From an uncultured Stenotrophomonas sp. (GTDB lineage: Bacteria; Pseudomonadota; Gammaproteobacteria; Xanthomonadales; Xanthomonadaceae), in the NCBI GenBank assembly GCA_913775725.1, contig CAJYNG010000028.1, forward strand, positions 1 to 61,941: a stretch of 61,941 nucleotides of DNA, in the 5' to 3' direction. The notes under the pieces are model-generated. The model did not search any database. It had not been told where the DNA came from and saw only the letters and a program-made list of their open reading frames with translations. Both the position numbers and the translations under genes were made by a program. This document shows, one piece after another, positions 34,696 to 44,120 of the stretch (its first letter is position 1; every line of letters begins with the position of its first letter).

Positions 34696-36486
34696 ATGTC
34701 CGCTTACAAGATCACCGAACACAAGTACGACATGGTCGTGGTCGGCGCCGGCGGCGCCGGCCTGCGCGCCACGTTCGGCCTGGCCGCCAAGGGCCTGCAG
34801 ACCGTGTGCCTGACCAAGGTCTTCCCGACCCGTTCGCACACCGTTGCCGCCCAGGGCGGTATCTCGGCCGCACTCGCCAACATGGGTGAGGACGACTGGC
34901 GCTACCACTTCTTCGACACCATCAAGGGGTCGGACTGGCTGGGTGACCAGGACGCCATCGAATACATGTGCCGTGAGGCCATCCCGGCCATCATCGAGCT
35001 GGAACACTACGGCGTGCCGTTCTCGCGCACCGCCGAAGGCAAGATCTACCAGCGTCCGTTCGGTGGCATGACCACCAAGTACGGCGAAGGCCCGGCGGCG
35101 CAGCGTACCTGCGCGGCGGCCGACCGTACCGGCCATGCGATGCTGCATACCCTGTACCAGCAGTCGCTGAAGCACGATGCGCGCTTCATGATCGAGTACT
35201 TCGCACTCGACCTGATCTTCGACGACGAAGGCGCCTGCCGCGGTGTGCTGGCGCTGGACATGTCCGACGGCACCCTGCACCTGTTCCGCGCCCAGGGCGT
35301 GGTACTGGCCACCGGCGGCTACGGCCGTGCCTACTTCAGCGCCACCTCGGCGCACACCTGCACCGGCGACGGTGGCGGCCTGGCCATGCGTGCCGGCATC
35401 GCCATGCAGGACATGGAGTTCGTGCAGTTCCACCCGACCGGCATCTACGGCGCCGGCTGCCTGATCACCGAGGGTGTCCGCGGTGAAGGCGGCATCCTGC
35501 GCAACAGCAGCGGCGAGCGCTTCATGGAGCGCTATGCACCGCACTACAAGGATCTGGCCTCGCGCGACGTGGTCAGCCGTTCGATGACCATCGAGATCCG
35601 CGAAGGTCGCGGCGTCGGCGAGCACAAGGACCACATCCTGCTCGACCTGACCCACCTCGGCCCGGGCGTGATCGACGAGAAGCTGCCGGGCATCGCTGAA
35701 AGCGCCCGCATCTTCGCCGGCGTCGACGTGCACAAGCAGCCGATCCCGGTCATCCCGACCGTGCACTACAACATGGGCGGCATCCCGACCAACTACCACG
35801 GCGAAGTCGTCCGCAAGGATGGCGACAACCCCGACGCGGTGATCCCGGGCCTGTACGCGATCGGCGAAGCCGCCTGCGTGTCCGTGCACGGCGCCAACCG
35901 CCTGGGCTCGAACTCGCTGCTGGATCTGGTGGTATTCGGTCGTGCGGTGGCCAACCGCTGCGCCGAGACCATCAAGCCGGGCGCTTCGCACAAGCCGCTG
36001 GCGTCTGATGCCTGCGACAAGGCGCTGGGCCTGCTGGACAAGCTGCGCCACGCCAACGGCGATACCCCGACCTCGGTCATCCGCGATCGTATGCAGCGCA
36101 CCATGCAGGCCGACGCGGCGGTCTTCCGCACCAGCCAGACGTTGAAGGAAGGCTGCGAGAAGATGGACAAGATCTTCGACTCGTTCCAGGACGTGAAGGT
36201 CTCCGACCGTTCGCTGGTGTGGAACTCGGACCTGATCGAGACCTACGAGCTGAACAACCTGCTGCTCAACGCGGTGGCGACGATCAACTCGGCCGAACAG
36301 CGCAAGGAAAGCCGCGGCGCGCATGCGCACGAGGACTTCCCGGACCGCGACGACGTCAACTGGCAGAAGCACACCCTGGTCAGCGTCGACGAGAAGGGCA
36401 AGTGCAGCTTCGACTACCGTCCGGTGCACATGTACACGTTGACTGATGACGTGTCCGTAGTGCCGCCGAAGCCGCGCGTGTACTGA
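34696..36486 (+). CDS. sdhA: Succinate dehydrogenase flavoprotein subunit
   Basis: Oxidises succinate with covalently bound FAD. It is 596 residues, normal length. [12 protein letters not shown] is the dinucleotide fold, and [13 protein letters not shown] carries the His that bonds [18 protein letters not shown] and the R in RGEGGIL are in the active site. Two predicted flavinylation helpers, the SDHAF4-like protein and SdhE, are encoded on either side of the sdhCDAB genes. Confidence 0.98.
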   Translation: MSAYKITEHKYDMVVVGAGGAGLRATFGLAAKGLQTVCLTKVFPTRSHTVAAQGGISAALANMGEDDWRYHFFDTIKGSDWLGDQDAIEYMCREAIPAIIELEHYGVPFSRTAEGKIYQRPFGGMTTKYGEGPAAQRTCAAADRTGHAMLHTLYQQSLKHDARFMIEYFALDLIFDDEGACRGVLALDMSDGTLHLFRAQGVVLATGGYGRAYFSATSAHTCTGDGGGLAMRAGIAMQDMEFVQFHPTGIYGAGCLITEGVRGEGGILRNSSGERFMERYAPHYKDLASRDVVSRSMTIEIREGRGVGEHKDHILLDLTHLGPGVIDEKLPGIAESARIFAGVDVHKQPIPVIPTVHYNMGGIPTNYHGEVVRKDGDNPDAVIPGLYAIGEAACVSVHGANRLGSNSLLDLVVFGRAVANRCAETIKPGASHKPLASDACDKALGLLDKLRHANGDTPTSVIRDRMQRTMQADAAVFRTSQTLKEGCEKMDKIFDSFQDVKVSDRSLVWNSDLIETYELNNLLLNAVATINSAEQRKESRGAHAHEDFPDRDDVNWQKHTLVSVDEKGKCSFDYRPVHMYTLTDDVSVVPPKPRVY

Positions 36487-36552
36487 TCCGACCCCGCCTA
36501 CCATGCAATCCGCGCCCAAGGGCGCGGGCCGCCTGAGCCAACGAGAGCAGCC

Positions 36553-37338
36553 ATGGCCGAGTTTTCACTCCCCAAGAATTCCAAGATCACGAAGGGCAAG
36601 CACTTCCCCGTCAAGAACGGCGGCAAGAACGTGCGCACCTTCAAGATCTACCGCTGGAGTCCGGACGACGACAGCAACCCGCGCACCGATACCTATGAAG
36701 TCGATCTGGATGCCTGTGGCCCGATGGTCCTGGACGCCCTGATCAAGATCAAGAACGAGATCGACCCGACCCTGACCTTCCGCCGCTCCTGCCGCGAGGG
36801 TATCTGTGGTTCGTGCGCGATGAACATCGACGGCACCAACACCCTGGCCTGCACCCGAGCCATCTCGGACTGTGGCAAGAAGGAAGTGCCGATCTACCCG
36901 CTGCCGCACATGAACGTGGTCAAGGATCTGGTTCCGGACCTGACCCACTTCTATGCGCAGTACGCGTCGATCAAGCCGTGGATCCGCACCCAGACCCCGG
37001 CACCGCCGGACCGTGAGCGCCTGCAGTCGCCGGAAGACCGCAAGAAGCTGGACGGCCTGTACGAGTGCATCCTGTGCGCCTGCTGCTCGACCAGCTGCCC
37101 GAGCTACTGGTGGAATGGCGAGCGTTACCTGGGCCCGGCGATCCTGCTGCAGGCCTACCGCTGGATCATCGACTCGCGCGATGAGGACACCGGTGCGCGC
37201 CTGGACGATCTGGAAGATCCGTTCAAGCTGTACCGCTGCCACACCATCATGAACTGCGCCCGGACCTGCCCGAAGGGCCTGAACCCGGCGCTGGCGATCG
37301 CCGAGATCAAGAAGCTGATGATGGAACGCCGCGCCTGA
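36553..37338 (+). CDS. sdhB: Succinate dehydrogenase iron-sulfur subunit
   Basis: A 261-residue electron-transfer subunit. 2Fe-2S motif [15 protein letters not shown], 4Fe-4S motif [12 protein letters not shown], and 3Fe-4S Cys in [17 protein letters not shown]. The N-terminal extension (about 20 residues with KNGGKN) is longer than in E. coli. It is separated from sdhE by a SMAG repeat. Confidence 0.98.
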   Translation: MAEFSLPKNSKITKGKHFPVKNGGKNVRTFKIYRWSPDDDSNPRTDTYEVDLDACGPMVLDALIKIKNEIDPTLTFRRSCREGICGSCAMNIDGTNTLACTRAISDCGKKEVPIYPLPHMNVVKDLVPDLTHFYAQYASIKPWIRTQTPAPPDRERLQSPEDRKKLDGLYECILCACCSTSCPSYWWNGERYLGPAILLQAYRWIIDSRDEDTGARLDDLEDPFKLYRCHTIMNCARTCPKGLNPALAIAEIKKLMMERRA

Positions 37339-37367
37339 TACGGCGCAAGGGTAGTTGCATGACCCCA

Positions 37368-37399
37368 GTAGAGCCACGCCACGCGTGGCTTTGCTGTAT
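37368..37399. repeat. SMAG-type GTAG repeat, monomer
   Basis: GTAG followed by hairpin AGCCACGC/GCGTGGCT in the 74-bp gap between sdhB and sdhE, where it could separate expression of the assembly factors from the complex subunits. Confidence 0.75.
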
Positions 37400-37412
37400 C
37401 TGGAGAAACACG

Positions 37413-37661
37413 ATGGAAGAAGACGTTCTGCTGAAGAAGCTGCGCTGGCGTTGCCGCCGCGGCATGCGCGAACTGGACCAGCTGTTCGGCCGCTACTTGG
37501 ACCGTGAGTGGAGCACTGCGCCGACCGGAGAGCGCGAGGTTTTCCTGTTCCTGCTCGATTGCGAGGACGATAAGTTGTGGCGCTGGTTCATGGGCTATGA
37601 GGCCTGCCCACATGCGCACGCGATCCCCCTCATGCAGAAGATCCTCGCCCTCAAGCCTTGA
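37413..37661 (+). CDS. sdhE: FAD assembly factor SdhE (YgfY family)
   Basis: An 82-residue cytoplasmic protein that promotes covalent flavinylation of SdhA. The conserved RRGMRELD motif (residues about 13-20, RGxxE core) is present. The usual [13 protein letters not shown] region follows. The next gene, ygfX, overlaps its 3' end as in enterics. Confidence 0.96.
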   Translation: MEEDVLLKKLRWRCRRGMRELDQLFGRYLDREWSTAPTGEREVFLFLLDCEDDKLWRWFMGYEACPHAHAIPLMQKILALKP

Positions 37662-38061
37662 GTGGCGCCCCTCGCGGCTGCAGGCCGCCGCCCAGTTGGC
37701 GGTGCTGCTGGCCGCACCCTGGCTGCTGCGCGCATCGGATCTGCCGCCCCGGCTGCTGATGCCCGCGGTGCTGCTGGCCTGGGTCATCGGGTTGGCCGAA
37801 CTGGTCTTGCGCCAGCGCAGGCCGCGCGTGCAGGTGCTTCTGCCGGTGCCACCCGAGCCGCTGCAGGTGGCCGGGCAGGACGTCGATGCGCCACAACTGG
37901 TCGTGCGTGGCCCGTGGCTGTTGTTGCTCTGGCGTGAGGATCGGCGCCGCCGGCGCCTGCTGTTCTGGCCCGATGTGCTCGATTCCGGGCAGCGACGTGA
38001 ACTGCGACTGGCCGTGGCCGCACGTGGCGTTTCCCGTCGGCCCCGGTCGATGGCACCATAA
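37612..38061 (+). CDS. ygfX: YgfX-like small membrane protein
   Basis: About 149 residues if started at the in-frame ATG 37612 inside sdhE. Homology to YgfX begins only at about residue 16 ([10 protein letters not shown]), where no standard start codon exists in this frame. Two membrane helices (roughly 22-38 and 42-60) and a basic cytoplasmic tail ([10 protein letters not shown]) follow. The family partners with SdhE/YgfY; in E. coli it has been called the CptA toxin, though a role with flavinylation is also proposed. Overlap with sdhE by 50 nt supports the pair. Confidence 0.75.
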   Translation: MRTRSPSCRRSSPSSLEWRPSRLQAAAQLAVLLAAPWLLRASDLPPRLLMPAVLLAWVIGLAELVLRQRRPRVQVLLPVPPEPLQVAGQDVDAPQLVVRGPWLLLLWREDRRRRRLLFWPDVLDSGQRRELRLAVAARGVSRRPRSMAP

Positions 38062-38084
38062 GCTGAATTGACCGGCGTGCCTGC

Positions 38085-39326
38085 ATGTTCAAACCCATTC
38101 CCGTGGCCATTGGCCTGCGCTACCTGCGCGCCAAGCGCCGCAACGGCTTCATCTCCTTCATCTCGATGGCATCGATCCTGGGCATCGCGCTCGGCGTTAC
38201 GGTGCTGATCACCACCTTGGCGGTGATGAGCGGTTTCCAGAAGGAAATCCGCAGCCGCCTGCTGCAGATGACCGCCCACACCACCATCAGCCGTGACGGC
38301 GAACCCATGCCGGACTGGATGCGCGTGGTGGACGTGGCCCGCAAGGATCCGCGCGTGGCCGGTGCCGCGCCGTACATCGAGATCCAGTCGATGATCAGCG
38401 GCCCGCGCGTGCAGGGCGCGATCATCCAGGGCATCGACCCGGCGCTGGAGCCGAAGGTGTCGGTGATCGACAAGAAGGTCACCAAGGGCAGCTATGACAG
38501 CCTCACGCCGGGCAGCTTCAACCTGCTGCTGGGCAAGGAGCTGGCGATCTGGCTCGGCGTGGACGTGGGTGACCAGGTACTAGTGACCTTCGCCGAAGTG
38601 CAGGGCACGCCTGCCGGCGCGGTACCACGAATGAAACGCTTCACCGTCAGTGGCATCTTCGAGGCCGGCTACAACGAGGTCGACCGCGGCGTCGGCTTCG
38701 CCAACATGAAGGACCTGGAGCGCGTGCTGCGCAGCGATGGTGCCACCGGCGTGCGGCTGAAACTGCACGACATGGACCGCTCGCTGGAAGTGGGCGTGGA
38801 CCTGGCGCAGAACCTCGGTGGCGCATACCGGGTGAGCGACTGGACCCAGCAGAACGCCAACCTCTACCACTCGCTGCGCATGGAGAAGGTGGTGATGGGT
38901 ATCCTGCTGTCGCTGATCATCGCCATGGGCGCCTTCAACCTGGTGTCGTCGCAGGTGATGCTGGTGACCGACAAGCAGGCCGACATCGCCATCCTGCGCA
39001 CCCTCGGCCTGACCCCGGGCGGCGTGATGCAGGTGTTCATGGTGCAGGGCTCGCTGATCGGCATCTTCGGCACGTTGGCCGGCCTGATCGGCGGCATTAC
39101 CCTGACCCTCAACCTGGAGCGCATCCTCGGTGCCATCGAGAGCGTGTTCAACGTCAAGCTGCTGCCGGAGGATGTCTACTACATCACCGGCCTGCCGACC
39201 GACATGCAGACCGGCGATGTGGTGGCGATCACCGTGGTCGCGCTGCTGATGAGCTTCCTGGCCACCCTGTATCCCGCCTGGCGGGCAGCACGCACCCAGC
39301 CGGCGGAGGCCCTGCGTTATGAATAA
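38085..39326 (+). CDS. lolC: Lipoprotein-releasing ABC permease (LolC/LolE family)
   Basis: A 413-residue inner-membrane protein that lifts outer-membrane lipoproteins to LolA. One N-terminal helix follows [15 protein letters not shown] large periplasmic domain (about 45-270) has the SGFQKEIR family start, and three C-terminal helices include the [12 protein letters not shown] region. Only one permease gene is present beside lolD, whereas E. coli has lolC and lolE. It could be a homodimeric LolF-type system, or the partner lies elsewhere. It overlaps lolD by 8 nt. Confidence 0.92.
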   Translation: MFKPIPVAIGLRYLRAKRRNGFISFISMASILGIALGVTVLITTLAVMSGFQKEIRSRLLQMTAHTTISRDGEPMPDWMRVVDVARKDPRVAGAAPYIEIQSMISGPRVQGAIIQGIDPALEPKVSVIDKKVTKGSYDSLTPGSFNLLLGKELAIWLGVDVGDQVLVTFAEVQGTPAGAVPRMKRFTVSGIFEAGYNEVDRGVGFANMKDLERVLRSDGATGVRLKLHDMDRSLEVGVDLAQNLGGAYRVSDWTQQNANLYHSLRMEKVVMGILLSLIIAMGAFNLVSSQVMLVTDKQADIAILRTLGLTPGGVMQVFMVQGSLIGIFGTLAGLIGGITLTLNLERILGAIESVFNVKLLPEDVYYITGLPTDMQTGDVVAITVVALLMSFLATLYPAWRAARTQPAEALRYE

Positions 39327-40032
39327 GGTCTTCAACCGCGGCGATGAAGTGATCCGCGCCGAAGCACTGGGCAAGACCTACGCCGAAGGGCGCATGCAGA
39401 CCCCGGTATTCGATGGCCTGGACCTGACCGTGACCGCCGGCGAAACCGTGGCGATCATCGGTGCCTCCGGCGCTGGCAAGAGCACGCTGCTGCACCTGCT
39501 GGGTGGCCTCGACATTCCCACCGCTGGCGAGGTCTATGTGACCGGCCAGCGCATGTCGGCGCTGTCGGACACCGCGCGTGGCCTGCTGCGCAACCAGGCG
39601 CTGGGCTTCGTCTACCAGTTCCATCACCTGCTGCCGGAGTTCACCGCGCTGGAAAACGTGATGATGCCGGTGCTGCTGGCTGGCACCGCGGTGGCCGAAG
39701 CGAGCAGCCGGGCCACCACGCTGCTGGAAGCGGTCGGCCTCGGCCATCGCCTGGACCACAAGCCGGGCGAGCTGTCCGGCGGTGAGCGCCAGCGTGCTGC
39801 GGTGGCGCGAGCACTGGTCAATCATCCGGCCTGCGTGCTCGGTGACGAGCCGACCGGCAACCTGGATGACCGCACGGCTGCAACGGTGTTCGAGCTGATG
39901 CTGGAACTCAACCGCGCGCGTCATACCAGCCTGGTGCTGGTGACCCATGACCGCAGCCTGGCAAGGCGCCTGGACCGCGTGCTGGAACTGCGCGAAGGGC
40001 GCCTGCACGCACTGGCCCATGCCGACGTCTGA
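39319..40032 (+). CDS. lolD: Lipoprotein-releasing ABC ATPase
   Basis: A 237-residue ATPase subunit energising LolC/E. Walker A is GASGAGKST, the signature is [15 protein letters not shown], and Walker B is [12 protein letters not shown]. The [17 protein letters not shown] segment is characteristic of LolD rather than other MacB-type ATPases (quoted here as its halves [11 protein letters not shown] and TALENV). The start lies inside the permease gene. Confidence 0.95.
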   Translation: MNKVFNRGDEVIRAEALGKTYAEGRMQTPVFDGLDLTVTAGETVAIIGASGAGKSTLLHLLGGLDIPTAGEVYVTGQRMSALSDTARGLLRNQALGFVYQFHHLLPEFTALENVMMPVLLAGTAVAEASSRATTLLEAVGLGHRLDHKPGELSGGERQRAAVARALVNHPACVLGDEPTGNLDDRTAATVFELMLELNRARHTSLVLVTHDRSLARRLDRVLELREGRLHALAHADV

Positions 40033-40050
40033 GGCGCCGGGCCCGCTTTG

Positions 40051-40167
40051 GTAGAAGCCGAACCTGGTCGGCTGCTCCTGCAGGGCGAGCGTCAAGCAAG
40101 GTTGGCGTCTACCGGAATCCGACGTTCTGGACCCGCTTTGGTAGAGGTCGACCTTGGTCGACCGCCG
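40051..40167. repeat. SMAG-type repeats, dimer plus monomer
   Basis: GTAGAAGCCGAACC hairpin with an inverted partner closing at CTAC 40112, then a separate GTAGAGGTCGACC/GGTCGACC hairpin at 40141-40167. Both lie between lolD and the next lipoprotein gene. Confidence 0.8.
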
Positions 40168-40253
40168 ACCGGTGCCTGAATGGGGCTGCCGGTCGTCGCG
40201 CCGGCGTTGCCAGCCCAGGCGCATGATGGCGACAGTTCCCCGAGGAGATTGCC

Positions 40254-40712
40254 ATGAAGACCCCGCTTCTGCTGGCCGGCCTCTGTCTGGCCCTGGCCGC
40301 CTGTGCCACCACCGGCCGGCTCAGCAGCACCGAAAAACTGGAGTTGTACCGTGCCCACGCCGGTGCGCCGCAGAACGACATGCAGTTCTTCGGCACCCTC
40401 AATGGTTGGACCGAACTGGGTGACAGCGCGCTGGCGGTGTGGACGCGCCCGAGCGAGGCCTACCTGCTGGAGCTGAGAGGTCCCTGCCAGGACCTGTCGT
40501 ATGCCACCGCCATTGGCCTGACCAGCCAGATGAACCGTGTATCGGCGCGCTTCGACAAGGTGCTGGTGCGGGACCCTACCGGCGGCCCGCGCATGCCGTG
40601 CTTCATCAACAGCATCCGCAAGCTGGACGTGAAGGCGCTGCGTGCCTCCGAACAGGAGCTGCGCCAGGCGCAGGTACAGGAGCGCGAGGCGGAGACCTCC
40701 CCGGCCAAATGA
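40254..40712 (+). CDS. DUF6491-type lipoprotein
   Basis: A 152-residue predicted lipoprotein with lipobox LAAC. The mature part has YRAHAGAP and WTELGDSALAVWTRPSEAYLL, then a pair of Cys (in GPCQDL and MPCFIN) that could form a disulfide, and RKLDVKALR. This resembles DUF6491, a family seen mostly in Xanthomonadaceae and relatives, with no known role. The assignment to that family is from memory of its pattern. Confidence 0.65.
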   Translation: MKTPLLLAGLCLALAACATTGRLSSTEKLELYRAHAGAPQNDMQFFGTLNGWTELGDSALAVWTRPSEAYLLELRGPCQDLSYATAIGLTSQMNRVSARFDKVLVRDPTGGPRMPCFINSIRKLDVKALRASEQELRQAQVQEREAETSPAK

Positions 40713-40715
40713 TCA

Positions 40716-40782
40716 AAAAAGGGGACGGAGGGGATTAAGTCGTTTGTGGCACAAACGACTTAATCCCCTCCGTCCCCTTTTT
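40716..40782. repeat. 67-bp perfect hairpin, probable bidirectional terminator
   Basis: Arms of 33 bp (40716-40748 and 40750-40782) pair without a mismatch around one central base. Each arm begins AAAAAGGGGACGGAGGGG, so both strands end in a U-tract. It lies between two convergent genes, 3 nt after one stop and 4 nt from the other. The length and perfection exceed a normal terminator and suggest a repeat element recruited for that use. Confidence 0.85.
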
Positions 40783-40786
40783 GTTG

Positions 40787-41056
40787 TCAGGCTTCCGGAG
40801 TGAAGCCGGCCGGCTTTTCCGCGTCCTTCTCGAACAGGAACTTGACCAGTTCGCCTTCAAGGAACGCGCGATGTTCCGGCGTGCGCGGCGACAGGCGGTT
40901 TTCGTTGATCAGCATGGTCTGGTGTGCGAGCCACGCAGCCCAGGCCTGCTTGCCGATGTGGTTGAAGATGCGCTGGCCCAGCTCGCCGGGGTAGGGCACG
41001 AAGTCCAAACCTTCGGCATCGCGTTGTTCGTACTGGCAGAAGACGGTTCGGGGCAT
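40787..41056 (-). CDS. yggX: Fe(II)-trafficking / oxidative-damage protection protein
   Basis: An 89-residue protein of the YggX family, implicated in iron handling and protection of Fe-S clusters. [17 protein letters not shown] and LYPGELG-type ([11 protein letters not shown]) segments are diagnostic, with the single conserved Cys near the N terminus. The ATG at 41056 gives the standard length. A GTG at 41065 overlapping the mutY stop (GTGA) would add three residues and is also possible. mutY-yggX is the common arrangement. Confidence 0.95.
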   Translation of the reverse strand: MPRTVFCQYEQRDAEGLDFVPYPGELGQRIFNHIGKQAWAAWLAHQTMLINENRLSPRTPEHRAFLEGELVKFLFEKDAEKPAGFTPEA

Positions 41057-41061
41057 GGCGC

Positions 41062-42186
41062 TCACTCGTGGTTGCGGGGTTTCTTGGAAGTTCGTTTCGG
41101 CGTCTTGATCGTGGCGCCGTCGAGCAGTTTGCGGATCGGCGCCGGCAGGCCCAGTGCGGGCAGCTCATCGCTGGCGACCCAGCGCAGCGTGGGTGCTTCC
41201 ACGCGCAGGCCGTTCACCCGGCGCGACAGTACCTGCAGATGCAGTTTGTAGTGGCTGAAGGTGTGCTGCAGTACCGGCAGCGCTTCGGCATCTTCCAGCG
41301 AGCCGTCGACATGGGCATCAAACCAGTCCTGCAGCTCGCTGCCGGCGTCGGCCTGCGGCAGCGTCCACAGCTGCGCCCAGATGCCGGTGTCCGGTCGCTT
41401 CTGCAGCAGCACGCGCTGCTGGGCGTCGCGCAGCAGCAGGGCCACTGCTTCGCGCTCGGGCAGGGTCTTGCTGGGCTTGGGCGTGGGTAGTTCAGCGGTG
41501 CGGCCTTCGCGGCGCGCCACGCACGCGTCCTGCAGCGGGCAGATCACGCAGGCCGGCTTGGCGCGGCTGCACACGGTCGCGCCCAGATCCATCTGTGCCT
41601 GGGTGTAGTCGGCCATGCGCCCGGCCGGCACCTGAGCCACGTGCGCCTCGGCAATGGCCCACAACTGCTTCTCGACGGCCGGCAGGCCGGGGAAGCCCTC
41701 GATGCCGTGGTAGCGGCTGAGCACGCGTTTGACGTTGCCGTCGAGGATCGCGAACGGGTCGTTCCAGGCCTGGCTGAGGATCGCGCCAGCGGTGCTGCGG
41801 CCGATGCCGGGCAGGGCATGCAATGCATCGAAATCGCGCGGCAGGTCGCCGTCGTGCAGTTCCACGCAGCGCTTTGCAGCGGCATGCAGGTTGCGTGCAC
41901 GGGCGTAGTAGCCGAGCCCGGCCCACTGCGCCATCACCGCGTCGTTGCTGGCGGCGGCGAGGTCGGGCAGGGTCGGGAAGTGCTGCAGGAACCGCTGGAA
42001 GTACGGGATGACCGTGGCAACCTGGGTCTGCTGCAGCATGATTTCCGACAGCCAGACCCGATAGGGGCTGCGCGGGTGCTGCCAGGGCAGGTCGTGGCGA
42101 CCGTGGTCGTCGAACCAGTGCAGCAGGCGGGCGACGAAACCGTCTTCCTGGGCAGTGCTGGCGCTGGCGTGCGGCTGGCGGGGCAT
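41062..42186 (-). CDS. mutY: Adenine DNA glycosylase
   Basis: Removes A mispaired with 8-oxoG. It is 374 residues. The catalytic Glu is in [10 protein letters not shown], the helix-hairpin-helix and Asp are in [15 protein letters not shown], and the 4Fe-4S loop is [17 protein letters not shown] (C-x6-C-x2-C-x5-C). A C-terminal NUDIX-like domain (from about 225) recognises 8-oxoG. It lies upstream of yggX on the same strand. Confidence 0.97.
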   Translation of the reverse strand: MPRQPHASASTAQEDGFVARLLHWFDDHGRHDLPWQHPRSPYRVWLSEIMLQQTQVATVIPYFQRFLQHFPTLPDLAAASNDAVMAQWAGLGYYARARNLHAAAKRCVELHDGDLPRDFDALHALPGIGRSTAGAILSQAWNDPFAILDGNVKRVLSRYHGIEGFPGLPAVEKQLWAIAEAHVAQVPAGRMADYTQAQMDLGATVCSRAKPACVICPLQDACVARREGRTAELPTPKPSKTLPEREAVALLLRDAQQRVLLQKRPDTGIWAQLWTLPQADAGSELQDWFDAHVDGSLEDAEALPVLQHTFSHYKLHLQVLSRRVNGLRVEAPTLRWVASDELPALGLPAPIRKLLDGATIKTPKRTSKKPRNHE

Positions 42187-42201
42187 CGGTGTTCCAGAGA
42201 G

Positions 42202-42260
42202 GCAGCCACCCGTGGGGTGGCTCTACCGGATTGCAGTAGAGCCACGCCTTGCGTGGCTGC
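42202..42260. repeat. SMAG-type repeats, inverted pair
   Basis: An AGCCACCC/GGGTGGCT hairpin ending CTAC, followed by GTAGAGCCACGCC with its complement, in the 82-bp gap between ftsY and mutY. Confidence 0.8.
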
Positions 42261-42268
42261 GCGGTGTA

Positions 42269-43591
42269 TCAGCCGCCCAGCGCTTCGGGCAGCAGGGCGT
42301 CGACGAAGGCTTCCGGGTCGAACACGCGCAGGTCTTCCGGGCGCTCGCCGATGCCGGCGAAACGGATCGGAATGCCGAACTCGCGGGCCAGCGCGAACAC
42401 CACACCGCCCTTGGCGGTGCCGTCCAGCTTGGTCACCACCAGGCCGGTCACGTTCACTGCGGCATTGAACTGGCGCAGCTGCGACAGCGCGTTCTGGCCG
42501 GTGGTGCCGTCGATCACCATCAGCACTTCGTGCGGTGCGGTGGGATCAATCTTGCCCAGCACGCGGCGGATCTTGCCCAGTTCGTTCATCAGGCCGGACT
42601 GGGTGTGCAGGCGGCCGGCGGTGTCGGCGATCAGCACCGAGGTACCGCGGGCCTTACCGGCCTGCAGCGCATCGAATGCCACCGAAGCGGCATCGGCATT
42701 CTGGCCTTGTGCGACCACGGCCACGCCGTTGCGTTCGCCCCAGGCCTGCAACTGGGCCACGGCGGCGGCACGGAAGGTATCGCCGGCGGCCAGCATCAGG
42801 CTGTGGCCTTCATCCTTGAAGCGCTTGGCCAGCTTGCCGATGGTGGTGGTCTTGCCAACGCCGTTGACGCCGACGGTCAGCACCACGAAGGGCTTGGCGT
42901 TGCGGTCGATCACCAGCGGCTTTGCGACCGGCTGCAGGATCGCGATCAGCTCGGCGCGCAGCGCGGCCAGCAGCGCATTGGCGTCGGCGAATTCGCGCGA
43001 CTTCATGCGCTTGCGCAGGCCCTCGACCAGATCGGTGGTGGCACCCACGCCGACGTCGGCGGTGATCAGTGCGGTTTCCAACTCGTCCAGCAGGTCGTCG
43101 TCGAGCTTGGGGTTGCGCGAGAACAGGCCACCGAAGCTGCGCGCGATGACGCTGTTGCGCAGGCGCTCGCGCCAGCCGGGCTTGCCGGCAGTTGCGGGCA
43201 CGGCGTCGACCGAGGCGGCGGCCGGCAGGTCGTCGGTGACCGGTGCCGGTACCGGGGTGGGCTCAGGCAGCGGTGCCGGTTCGATGGCCGGGGTGGCGAT
43301 GGGGGCGACGTCGATCTGCGCCGTCGGCGCAGGAGCTGCCGGAACCGGTGCGGCAGGGGCCGGAACCACCGGGGTGGGCTCGACAGCGACCGGAACGACG
43401 GCTGCGGGGGGCGACTCGACCGGTGCAGGCTCGGCCGCTACGGCTGCCGGTGCCGGCTCCTTGTCCTCGACCGGCGCGGCCGACGGGAACGCCGCCGCCA
43501 GCTCTTCAGCCGAGTAGTGCTGGGTCTTGGGAGCCTCCGTTGCGGGGGCATCCTGGGGCTTCTTGCGGCGGAAAAAACTGAGCATTGGCAA
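42269..43591 (-). CDS. ftsY: Signal recognition particle receptor FtsY
   Basis: Receives SRP-ribosome complexes at the membrane. It is 440 residues. The N-terminal acidic/Ala-Pro-rich A domain (about 1-130) contains many PAP and VEP repeats. The NG GTPase domain has GVNGVGKTTTIGKLA (G1), DTAGRLHT (G3) and TKLDGTAKGG (G4), ending with FGIPIRFAGIGE. The low-complexity A domain varies freely between species. Confidence 0.96.
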   Translation of the reverse strand: MPMLSFFRRKKPQDAPATEAPKTQHYSAEELAAAFPSAAPVEDKEPAPAAVAAEPAPVESPPAAVVPVAVEPTPVVPAPAAPVPAAPAPTAQIDVAPIATPAIEPAPLPEPTPVPAPVTDDLPAAASVDAVPATAGKPGWRERLRNSVIARSFGGLFSRNPKLDDDLLDELETALITADVGVGATTDLVEGLRKRMKSREFADANALLAALRAELIAILQPVAKPLVIDRNAKPFVVLTVGVNGVGKTTTIGKLAKRFKDEGHSLMLAAGDTFRAAAVAQLQAWGERNGVAVVAQGQNADAASVAFDALQAGKARGTSVLIADTAGRLHTQSGLMNELGKIRRVLGKIDPTAPHEVLMVIDGTTGQNALSQLRQFNAAVNVTGLVVTKLDGTAKGGVVFALAREFGIPIRFAGIGERPEDLRVFDPEAFVDALLPEALGG

Positions 43592-43714
43592 AAGGCGCTG
43601 AAATCAGGGGGATATGCTACCACTCGGGCCTGTCGGGCCGATGTGGACTCAAGGTCGCAGCCCGCCGGCCGTTAACCGGTCCGGAGGGCTGTGTGGAGCG
43701 GCCCGGAGACCGCC

Positions 43715-44014
43715 ATGAACAACGTGATGGGAATCGCCCTCAGCGGGATGCGCGCGGCCCAGCAGGGCGTGCAGGTGGCCGCGCACAACGTGGCCAATCT
43801 GGCGACCCCCGATGCCCAGCGCCTGCAGTTGCAGCGCAGTGCCACCGAGCAGGGTGGGGTGCACGCCTCGTTGATTCCCGCCGGCGCCGATGCCGCCGCG
43901 CCGCTGGCTGATCTGCTGGCAGCGAAAGCCGAGGTGGTGGCCTTCGCCGCCAATGCCGCGGTGATCCGCCGTCAGGACCAGATGCTGGGCTCGTTGCTGG
44001 ATCGCGAAGCCTGA
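43715..44014 (+). CDS. Orphan flagellar-rod/hook-like N-terminal domain peptide
   Basis: A 99-residue protein. MGIALSGMRAAQQGVQVAA followed by HNVANLATPDA is the N-terminal D0 helix motif of flagellar rod and hook proteins (FlgB, FlgC, FlgE, FlgG family). The body domain is missing, but a C-terminal helix of 30 residues (AEVVAFAANAAVIRRQDQM) resembles the matching C-terminal D0 helix. The two terminal helices are thus joined almost directly. No flagellar genes are nearby. It could be a remnant or a small accessory component. The ATG at 43715 has GGAGA upstream. Confidence 0.7.
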   Translation: MNNVMGIALSGMRAAQQGVQVAAHNVANLATPDAQRLQLQRSATEQGGVHASLIPAGADAAAPLADLLAAKAEVVAFAANAAVIRRQDQMLGSLLDREA

Positions 44015-44023
44015 ACCCCCTGG

Positions 44024-44080
44024 GTAGGTGCCAACCTTGGTAGGCACGCTTTTGGGGCGCCAACCAAGGTTGGCCTCTAC
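44024..44080. repeat. SMAG-type repeats, inverted pair
   Basis: GTAGGTGCCAACC hairpin and an opposite AACCAAGGTT hairpin ending in CTAC, between two convergent genes. Confidence 0.8.
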
Positions 44081-44120
44081 CAGAGCGCCGCCGGGCCATG
44101 CCCGGCGACCACCCGGTCGA

